Assembly (NCBI GenBank): GCA_021785195.1
Contig: JAJYGC010000005.1
Location: forward strand, 1 to 64,000
Direction: 5' to 3'
Length of the DNA stretch: 64,000 nucleotides
DNA from: Nitrospirota bacterium
GTDB lineage: Bacteria > Nitrospirota > Leptospirillia > Leptospirillales > Leptospirillaceae
Shown: positions 1 to 6,922 of the stretch, in pieces
Position numbering within the stretch: the stretch's first letter is position 1
Layout of the letters: every line of letters starts with the position of its first letter
Made by a program: the position numbers and the translations under genes
The notes under the pieces: generated by a model
What the model was told of the DNA's origin: nothing
The model's database searches: none
What the model saw: the letters and a program-made list of their open reading frames with translations, nothing else

Positions 1-101
1 ACCGGAGCGTTCGGGTAATCGTCCACCGTTTCCCCTCGTCTGACTGACATATCACCGTTCAAGTCCTCGAAGCCCCCTACCCTCCACGTTGGAGTCTTAT
101 T

Positions 102-644
102 CTAATTTGCATTCAAGATGATTTTTGTAATCCAATCCCAGGAGGTTAAGGAAAACACCTCTTTCGGATTCTGTTCGTACGACAGCAAGGCTTTCTCCAG
201 GCAATCTTCAAGGCCTGAAAGGTTCTCAAAAAGAAGATTGTGAAAATGCTTTTCCCGGAGTTCCTCCCAGAAGTGTTCCACCGGGTTGAGTTCCGGGGAA
301 TAGGATGGCAGGAACACCAGCCGTACGTTGTCCGGAACATGGAGTTGTCCGCTACGGTGCCAACCGGCTCCGTCCAGAACAAGAAGAATGTTTTCCTTCT
401 CATGGCGCTCTCCCAGTTCCTGCAAAAAGATCTCCATGCAGGCGCTGTCCACGTGAGGCAGGATCAAGGCATCCAGCGTTCCGTCATGCGGCGAAAGGGC
501 CACATAGGCATAGGTGAACTGCTGGACGATCTGGACCGCCACGAGGGGCCGTATGGGAAAGGGCGCCCAACAACGTCTGGGATCCCCGATGAGACCGAAC
601 CGGGCTTCGTCCTGAAACATCAGTCTTAAGGGCCGGTCGGTCAC
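102..644 (-). CDS. IS630 transposase C-terminal half (DDE catalytic domain)
   Basis: FQDEARFG ... LVLDGAGWHRS ... LPSYSPELNPVEHFWEELR DDE motifs. Confidence 0.9.
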   Translation of the reverse strand: MTDRPLRLMFQDEARFGLIGDPRRCWAPFPIRPLVAVQIVQQFTYAYVALSPHDGTLDALILPHVDSACMEIFLQELGERHEKENILLVLDGAGWHRSGQLHVPDNVRLVFLPSYSPELNPVEHFWEELREKHFHNLLFENLSGLEDCLEKALLSYEQNPKEVFSLTSWDWITKIILNAN

Positions 645-667
645 CGGAAACAGGGCTCTCTCGTGAA

Positions 668-1219
668 CTACGACTTCGGGGAGGCGTTTTTTTTAAAATC
701 TCCCTGAATCTCTGGATCTCCCTTGATGTGCCGCTTGTCCGGAGCGATCTTCCGCCATCCATGCCGGTGAAGCATCCGGTAGACGGTGGACGGAGGGACG
801 GGCCGTCCCAGTTTTTCCTCCAGGGCCCGATGGAGGGGCGGAACAACAAGAATGCCGCCTTTTTCGGCCTCATCAAGAAAGGGCGCAAGGAACGATGCCT
901 CTTCTTCCCGGCTCCAGTAAGCGTGACGGCGCCCTCCCCATTGTTCCCGGGAAAGGGAACTTCCCGACTGAAGTTGGATAAAGTCCCGCCGGAGTCGGCT
1001 GACCGTCGGAACGGATTGCCCCAAAGCCTGGGCTGTCTCCTTGAGCGACAGTCCCAATAGAGGAAGCAGCATCGATTGTGCCAATCGCATTTCGTACACC
1101 GTGTTGGCTTCGGCCAGTTTCGCCTGTGCCACGGAAAGCCATTCTGAACCGCTGGGTGTTCGACTCATACCAGAACCTCCTGATAGGAAGTGAGTTTCTG
1201 TCCTGGTATATATTATCAT
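668..1219 (-). CDS. IS630 transposase N-terminal half (helix-turn-helix)
   Basis: LSLKETAQALGQSVPTVSRLRRDF HTH region and ...VYRMLHRHGWRKIAPDKRHIKGDPEIQGDFKK winged-helix end typical of IS630/Tc1 group. Confidence 0.85.
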   Translation of the reverse strand: MIIYTRTETHFLSGGSGMSRTPSGSEWLSVAQAKLAEANTVYEMRLAQSMLLPLLGLSLKETAQALGQSVPTVSRLRRDFIQLQSGSSLSREQWGGRRHAYWSREEEASFLAPFLDEAEKGGILVVPPLHRALEEKLGRPVPPSTVYRMLHRHGWRKIAPDKRHIKGDPEIQGDFKKNASPKS

Positions 1220-1499
1220 CTTAAACGCAAAATAGAATTACAAATCACATTTGTTTTAGAGATCGGGTCTAGACCTGACCAGAACTGAATAGACGCTCTA
1301 TTCGGCAAAAAGGCTTTGGAAAACGGCCAGAACTTCTCTTGAAGCACTTTGATGTGTCATATGACTGTGCGGCATGATCTTTTTGCCATTCTGACGAAAG
1401 TGTAAAGGACTTCAGTGAGAAAAGGGCCGGATCTTTCTTCATGGATCGAGGATTCCGGCCTGATCGGCCGGTCTATCTGGTATGTGGCCCAACCTCTCT

Positions 1500-1908
1500 G
1501 ACGGATTTCTTTTTACCAGACTACCTGTATCGAATATTCCTTGAATGCCGGTCCAGGGTAGTCATGGAAAGACTGTCGATCCATCTTTGTGCGATCAGCC
1601 TTTGTGCGATCAGCATGCGGTCGAAGGGATCGCGATGGGGACCCAAAAGCCGACCGGCTTCCGGGGCATGATCACGCAATATCCCCATTCTTCCCAGTCC
1701 TGCAACTCTTTATTCACACAAACAGTCAAAGGTTCCAGGAGTGCATGTCCGCCCAGCCCCTGCACAATCCTGTTGGTCTCTTTTTCCAGGGGAACAAGAC
1801 GGGCATAGGGCGCCCTTCCTTTGGGCAAGACAACCCTTTCCCGTTGTGGGCTTTCTCCAGCAGCCAGGACAGGTGCTTTTTGGCTTCATGAACATTGACA
1901 AACATCAC
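1500..1908 (-). pseudogene. Decayed Phd/YefM-type antitoxin plus C-terminal remnant of a PIN (VapC-like) toxin
   Basis: VNVHEAKKHLSWLLEKAHNGK (frame 1), VLPKGRAPYARLVPLEKETN (shifted frame), then RDHAPEAGRLLGPHRDPFDRMLIAQRLIAQR (PIN C-terminus) in another frame; no intact ORF. Confidence 0.65.
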
Positions 1909-1932
1909 GCGGCACCCTTCTTTCTTCCATTG

Positions 1933-1958
1933 TAGGCTAAGTCATATGACTTAGCCTA
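1933..1958. promoter_or_regulatory. 26-bp perfect palindrome, candidate operator or integrase-associated site
   Basis: TAGGCTAAGTCATATGACTTAGCCTA, between the integrase 3' end and the antitoxin remnant start. Confidence 0.5.
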
Positions 1959-1984
1959 TCACAATGCATTCTGGGCATTCTGGG

Positions 1985-2905
1985 TCAGCAATCAAGAAGT
2001 CTGACCAGATCTTCGGCTCTCAAATGGGTATAACGATTGAGCATCTGAAGCGTTTTATGGCCGGTGATCGTGGCAACCTGCATCACGGTGAGTCCCTTCT
2101 CGAAAAGACGGCTTGTGGCTTCGTGTCGGAGATCGTGAAAACGGAGGCCTGAAAGCTCTGCCTTGCGGCAAGCTTGGGCAAAATTTCTTGAAACGACATC
2201 CGGATTGAAGGACCAGACCTTTCCGTTTTTCTCAAGGGGTTTATGGGATCTTTTCCCAAGAATGGAAGTGGCCTCCAGTGAGAGGGGAACTGCACGTCTT
2301 TTTCCATTTTTTGTTTCCGGAAGAAGGACCACCCTTTTCTCCAGATGGACATTCTCCCAGTCCATTGAAAGAATTTCTCCCCGGCGCATGGCCGTTTCGA
2401 TGGCAAACCGAACAATCTGGGCCATTTCGTCCGAACAGACGTTCAGGAGCTTTTCCAGTTCTCCAGGCTCCAGTCTTCTGTCGCGGCCTTCGGGAACCGG
2501 AGGCAAGCGGATGGACTTCACCGGGTTCTGGAGAGACTCCATTCCCCATTCAAGGCGGGCGATCTCGTAAAGGTGCGATAGGACTGCCAGATCGAGCCGG
2601 ACGGTATTGGAAGAGAGACCGGCCTTGATGCGGTCGTTCCTGAAGGTGGCGATATCCGAGCGCCGGATTGAGGCGAGGGAAAGGGAAGAGAGCGGGTGCG
2701 ATTTCCAGGCCCGGATCCGTTTTCGTTCCTGTCGATAACCCTTCTTGAGGGAGGATATTTCCTGTTCGTACCGGTCGAGTGCATCAGACAGGGAAAGAGG
2801 CGAGATTATATCTTTGGCATCAGATTCGGGAGGTGCGTTGTCCATCGTGATCCATTTCGAAGGGGATGGGGGTGCATTGGTCAATCCGGTCATTAACCCG
2901 GTCAT
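1985..2905 (-). CDS. Tyrosine recombinase / phage-type integrase
   Basis: Core-binding domain plus catalytic region ...AMRRGEIL...LRFHDLRHEATSRLFEKGL...VATITGHKTLQMLNRYTH with R..H-R-H..Y signature. Confidence 0.9.
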   Translation of the reverse strand: MTGLMTGLTNAPPSPSKWITMDNAPPESDAKDIISPLSLSDALDRYEQEISSLKKGYRQERKRIRAWKSHPLSSLSLASIRRSDIATFRNDRIKAGLSSNTVRLDLAVLSHLYEIARLEWGMESLQNPVKSIRLPPVPEGRDRRLEPGELEKLLNVCSDEMAQIVRFAIETAMRRGEILSMDWENVHLEKRVVLLPETKNGKRRAVPLSLEATSILGKRSHKPLEKNGKVWSFNPDVVSRNFAQACRKAELSGLRFHDLRHEATSRLFEKGLTVMQVATITGHKTLQMLNRYTHLRAEDLVRLLDC

Positions 2906-3327
2906 TCAATCTGGCTCGAAACTTTACCCGGAGCAGGTTTTCGGGGGATAGTCCCATTTTCGGGATCCAGAAATGGTTTCGGCATCATTTTTGGGTAATC
3001 GACTGGGGACAGTCGAACTCATGAAAAGGAGAAACAGATCCACTCACTGGATTGTTTTGGCCACTTCCTTCGCCTATGGAAAACAGGTAGAGACCCGGGA
3101 TGGGGTGGGGGAAAGTCCTCCAATCTAGGGTGTACCCAAGACAGGAAAGGATCGCAGGGTCCTTCGAAGCAGGTGCTAGATCTTGAGGGCGTGAGCGTTT
3201 TGGTTTTTGGCCGCCTGTCCGGGAATTCCGTTGTGTGTATGCGGCCGTCGGACCCCAGGAGGGAAACTTGGAATGGATGGTCCCCCCCAGCCCGCTGATC
3301 CGAACATTGGGCCGGAGAAAGGCGATG

Positions 3328-3528
3328 GAGCAAAAGGAACAGCGTAAAGAGGAAAAGGACGCCTCGAAAGAAAAGAGTCCTCCGGAAAAGGAGAAGGAGC
3401 AGGAACGCGCCCAGGAGAAGGATCTCTCCATGGGGCCGAGAGAACGTCAGCAGGAAAAGGAACGGGAGGAAAAGAAGGAGGTTCCCCGGCGAGAACGGGA
3501 AAGAGGCCGGGACGGGTTGGGGTATTAA
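3328..3528 (+). CDS. Small K/E/R-rich low-complexity protein
   Basis: MEQKEQRKEEKDASKEKSPPEKEKEQERAQEKD...; start uncertain (longer ORF from 3235). Confidence 0.35.
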   Translation, partial: EQKEQRKEEKDASKEKSPPEKEKEQERAQEKDLSMGPRERQQEKEREEKKEVPRRERERGRDGLGY

Positions 3529-3552
3529 TCAGGGACGACAAGGAGGAACAAA

Positions 3553-3735
3553 ATGATCGACACATCGATGTTGCTTCACATGATCTCCCCCCTGGACACC
3601 CTGGAGAAGCTTCTTCCGGGAGAGGAAGCCGGAGAATACGCGGTCAAGAAACGGGAATGGGAAGCCTTGAAAAAAGCCTGCTGGGCCGAACACTGGGCGA
3701 AGGAAAAGAGCCGGGACAGGGGCCTTGGATTTTGA
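3553..3735 (+). CDS. Small hypothetical protein
   Basis: ORF with upstream AAGGAGG-like SD (acaaggaggaacaaaatg). Confidence 0.45.
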   Translation: MIDTSMLLHMISPLDTLEKLLPGEEAGEYAVKKREWEALKKACWAEHWAKEKSRDRGLGF

Positions 3736-4002
3736 GTCATTAGCCGGAAAAGGACTAGATGCCTTCTTTTTGCCTCATGCAGGATGATGACTCAGGAATG
3801 ATGTTTTTTCTTTTGCTCCCATGACACATAAGCATACGCAAGGATGGAGAAAAGAAGAACAGATCCGGAGAAAATAAGGGATGGCCAGTCGAGTTTCATC
3901 AATCCTCCCTTTCTAAACAGGACATTTCTAAAATGCTAGGACAGATTGTAAGATATAACAAGATAATTTGGTAAGTCAGGGAAATGAATGGGAATGTTCA
4001 CA

Positions 4003-4040
4003 ACTTAACAACCGCAAGCTAAAGCAGGCGGTTGTTAAGT
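4003..4040. repeat. 13-bp perfect inverted repeat hairpin
   Basis: ACTTAACAACCGC (4003-4015) / GCGGTTGTTAAGT (4028-4040), 12-nt loop. Confidence 0.6.
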
Positions 4041-4409
4041 GAGTTTCATTAAGCGCGCCGTTTCTTTCGGAGTGACTCCTTTTGTCTTCAATGTAGCGAT
4101 GATTCTTTCCAATGTCCATTCTGATCTATCTGAAATTCCAAGAATTGAGTCTAGGGCAGGAATTGTCAGTCCTTCATCGGAGTGAATGCGCTCGATTAAC
4201 TGCGGGGTAAAGAGGTTTCCAGAAAGAAGAGGGGATTTCTTGGGGACTCGATCCCTCCGATAGAACCCCGGAGAAATTCCGGAGGGAAAGGGAACGAAAG
4301 GCTTCCGGCAAAAATCCACGTTTATTTGGTGGCTTGATTGAAAGAACGATTCTGATATCCGGGGAGATAATTGGAGCCAATACCCAAAGGATCCAGGAAA
4401 GACAATCAC
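4035..4409 (-). CDS. Hypothetical protein
   Basis: ORF only; weak. Confidence 0.25.
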   Translation of the reverse strand: MIVFPGSFGYWLQLSPRISESFFQSSHQINVDFCRKPFVPFPSGISPGFYRRDRVPKKSPLLSGNLFTPQLIERIHSDEGLTIPALDSILGISDRSEWTLERIIATLKTKGVTPKETARLMKLT

Positions 4410-4504
4410 GATAGAACCGGGAGTCGGGGTTTGAGTAAGAACTTCTGAATAGACCGGATAAACCTTGATTCCCCCAGGGTAGAGAAGAGGTCCTTGACTT
4501 CGAT

Positions 4505-4527
4505 AATAGATGTATATACATTTAAAA
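4505..4527. promoter_or_regulatory. Candidate MarR operator copy 1
   Basis: AATAGATGTATATACATTTAAAA with palindrome ATGTATATACAT (4510-4521); identical to 5056-5078; TTGACT at 4494-4499 as possible -35. Confidence 0.7.
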
Positions 4528-4528
4528 T

Positions 4529-4993
4529 ATGAAGACGAAGGTCACACCCGAATCTCCCGATTTCCTCCTCCCCTGCGCCTGCGCGAACATCCGGCGGGCG
4601 GCCCGGGTGGTGACCCGGCTCTACGACCAGGAGTTGTCCGGGTCGGGACTCGAAGCGACCCAGTTCACGATCGTCATGGCCCTGTCCCGGACGGGCGAGA
4701 TCTCCCAGGGGCACCTGGGGGCCTTCCTGGGGCTGGACGCGACGACCCTGTCCCGGTCCGTGAAACCGCTCCTTCGGGAGGGGTGGATACGCTCGAGGCC
4801 GGGCGACGACCGCCGAGAGAAGCTTTTGGATCTCACGGCCGAAGGGCTCCGGCAGTACAAGGCGCTCCTGCCGAAATGGGAACGGGCCCAGGAGCGTTTG
4901 AGGCACGCGTTGACGGCCGAGGGATGGGACCGGATGCAGCGCACGCTCGCCGACGTCTCGCTCGCCGCCGCCCTGTCCCAGAAGGCACGATAA
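4529..4993 (+). CDS. MarR-family transcriptional regulator
   Basis: GLEATQFTIVMALSRTGEISQGHLGAFLGLDATTLSRSVKPLLREGWIRSRPGDDRREKLLDLTAEGL. Confidence 0.9.
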   Translation: MKTKVTPESPDFLLPCACANIRRAARVVTRLYDQELSGSGLEATQFTIVMALSRTGEISQGHLGAFLGLDATTLSRSVKPLLREGWIRSRPGDDRREKLLDLTAEGLRQYKALLPKWERAQERLRHALTAEGWDRMQRTLADVSLAAALSQKAR

Positions 4994-5055
4994 GGCCCGA
5001 CGATCCGGCGAGGATCCGTCCACGAGGCCCGCGACCCAATACGATTCGGGTCGAA

Positions 5056-5078
5056 AATAGATGTATATACATTTAAAA
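5056..5078. promoter_or_regulatory. Candidate MarR operator copy 2
   Basis: AATAGATGTATATACATTTAAAA, identical 23-mer to copy 1, just before the SD of the next gene. Confidence 0.7.
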
Positions 5079-5088
5079 GGAGGTTCAC

Positions 5089-5424
5089 ATGCAGTATTTG
5101 GTCGACATGAAGCTCAGGGCCCCTTTGGGAAACCCGTCGCCCGCTGAGGGTGTCCGGTTCATCGAAGATATCATCTTTCCGACCCTCGAGCGCTGCCGCT
5201 CTCTCGCGTCCGAAGGGACGATCGTGGCGGGCGGACCCGCGATCGGAGCGATCCGCCTCGTATTCGTGGCGGAGGCCCAAAATGCGAAAGAGGTCGAAAG
5301 CGTGATCATGGGCCTTGCGATCTGGCCCATGGCGGAGACGGCCGTCGTGCCGCTCACGACCTTCGGGGATAGAAAGCAGGCGGTCGATGGACTTCGGAGC
5401 ACTCTCGAAAATCGGTTGTCGTAA
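5089..5424 (+). CDS. Small alpha/beta-barrel-type protein (muconolactone isomerase-like)
   Basis: MQYLVDMKLRAPLGNPSPAEG... fold-family resemblance; good SD (aaaaggaggttcacatg). Confidence 0.5.
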   Translation: MQYLVDMKLRAPLGNPSPAEGVRFIEDIIFPTLERCRSLASEGTIVAGGPAIGAIRLVFVAEAQNAKEVESVIMGLAIWPMAETAVVPLTTFGDRKQAVDGLRSTLENRLS

Positions 5425-5505
5425 CCCATAAACACGGAGCCCCCGTCGCTTGGAGATCTTTTGATCGCCGGCCGGGGGAAATTCCTTATTAAGGAGGGAA
5501 CAGCC

Positions 5506-5985
5506 ATGAATGCCGATAACAGCGCGCAACTGATCTTTTTCGGGAGCTTCGCATTCGCGTTCGTCTCATGGGGACTTGCGACCCAATCCGTTTGGAAGGA
5601 GCTTCGTCAAAGGTCGAGGGTCGACGCTCTCCGGCCCCTTCTGATCCTGCACAGCTTCCGGTTCGTGGGGCTGGCCTTTTTAATCCCCGGCGTCGTGTCG
5701 CCCGATCTTCCGGCAGCGTTCTCCCGGCCCACCGCCTACGGTGACCTAGTCGCCGCGATCCTCGCCCTGATCGCGCTGTATCTTTTGCCGGGAAAGGGGG
5801 GGATCGCCGCGGTCTGGCTGTTCAATCTCTGGGGCACGGCGGATCTTTTGAACGCCTTCTTCCAGGGGAACCGGGCCGGGCTCAAGGCGGGGGAATTGGG
5901 GGCGATGTATTTTATCCCGACTGTGCTTGTGCCTCTTGCGCTGATCACGCACGCAATGATCTTCCGGATTCTCGCGGAGCTGTGA
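5506..5985 (+). CDS. Multi-TM membrane protein
   Basis: Several hydrophobic segments; ATG at 5506 after AAGGAGGGAACAGCC. Confidence 0.7.
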   Translation: MNADNSAQLIFFGSFAFAFVSWGLATQSVWKELRQRSRVDALRPLLILHSFRFVGLAFLIPGVVSPDLPAAFSRPTAYGDLVAAILALIALYLLPGKGGIAAVWLFNLWGTADLLNAFFQGNRAGLKAGELGAMYFIPTVLVPLALITHAMIFRILAEL

Positions 5986-6011
5986 ATTCCAAAATTAAAT
6001 CCTGATTAGCG

Positions 6012-6308
6012 TTAATCTGCATCCTCCGCTCTGAGCCAGCGTTCGGAGCAAGGTCCGGTCGTCGCACAGGCCACGAGAAGGTGGACCGGGAGTTCGTTCA
6101 AGCGAAAACGGCGATTGAAGCGGTACGGGAATTCCGACAGGTAATGGCGCGCATATTTGGAGAAATCAAACGCATGATAGGTCCCGGTCAAAGCCGACTT
6201 CAGATTCCCCAGAATCGTGTTGACCCAGTGGAACTGGGGGAGATCCTTGGGTTTTCGGCCTCCCGTTTTTTCCGGGAAGAGCATAGCATTATTCTGTTCG
6301 GGCACCAC
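6012..6308 (-). pseudogene. IS1595-family transposase C-terminal fragment
   Basis: FHWVNTILGNLKSALTGTYHAFDFSKYARHYLSEFPYRFNRRF resembles the ISXO2-like DDE C-terminus; N-terminal catalytic part absent. Confidence 0.65.
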
Positions 6309-6366
6309 TAGGGCACCAAAACCATATTAAATTCAGGGGGTGTTTTTAATTTTTTGGCTCTGGTAT

Positions 6367-6453
6367 TGGTACTCGGGAGGGGAATCGAACCCCTATGGTG
6401 TCACCACCGGCGGATTTTGAGTCCGCTGCGTCTGCCTGTTCCGCCACCCGAGC
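6367..6453 (-). tRNA. tRNA-Leu (anticodon CAA)
   Basis: Reverse complement GCTCGGGTGGCGGAACAGGCAGACGCAGCGGACTCAAAATCCGC...GGGGTTCGATTCCCCTCCCGAGTACCA; long variable arm; CCA encoded. Confidence 0.93.
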
Positions 6454-6922
6454 ATGATTTGTGGGAGAAGTAATGCGTAGGGGGTGAATTCAAATCTGAA
6501 CTTAAGCACACGGAAGTCTAGCGCGAGAGGTTTGTTTTGGCAAGCAGGGCTTGCTTTTTTTTGAAGGAGAGAAATCCAGAAATGAATATTGGAAATGGTG
6601 CTTTTTTATGGCCGTGTTTTTTTTTGTTGACGAAGCTGTAATCACTATGTAAAATTCCGTCCATCCAATCCTGTGTGTACCGGTCTTATAGCGCGATTTC
6701 CGCCATTTTCCATGAAAATGTGATGGCAGGCGGTTTTTGCGAAGGGAAGGAGGTGACCCAGGAGCGATTGGGGTGGGTTTCTTAAATTCACTTCTTAGGA
6801 CTGCACTTTAATTTATGGTTTTCCGTTTTAAAAGGAACAAAAAAGGTTTTCGCTGTCGGCCTGCGTGTCAGGAACAGCGGCAAAAGGAATGGTCCTTCAT
6901 ACTTTGAGAAAGGGAACTTGCT

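Larger units (their letters stand above)
100..1237 (-). mobile_element. IS630-family insertion sequence, apparently complete
   Basis: Two transposase ORFs (HTH half 668-1219, DDE half 102-644) bracketed by inverted repeats TTCTAATTTGCATTCAAGATGAT (100-122) and the reverse complement of 1215-1237 (TTCTATTTTGCGTTTAAGATGAT), 20/23 identical; flanked by TTA on both sides (97-99 and 1238-1240), consistent with TA target duplication. Confidence 0.85.

Noticed and set aside
2860-2910. Short tandem repeat encoding MTGLMTGL at the integrase start
   Set aside because: Only two to three imperfect 12-bp units; start-codon choice is ambiguous but not otherwise informative
4621-5529. 302-aa minus-strand ORF across marR and the next gene
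   Set aside because: Spans two well-supported plus-strand genes and their operators; Ser/Arg-rich shadow
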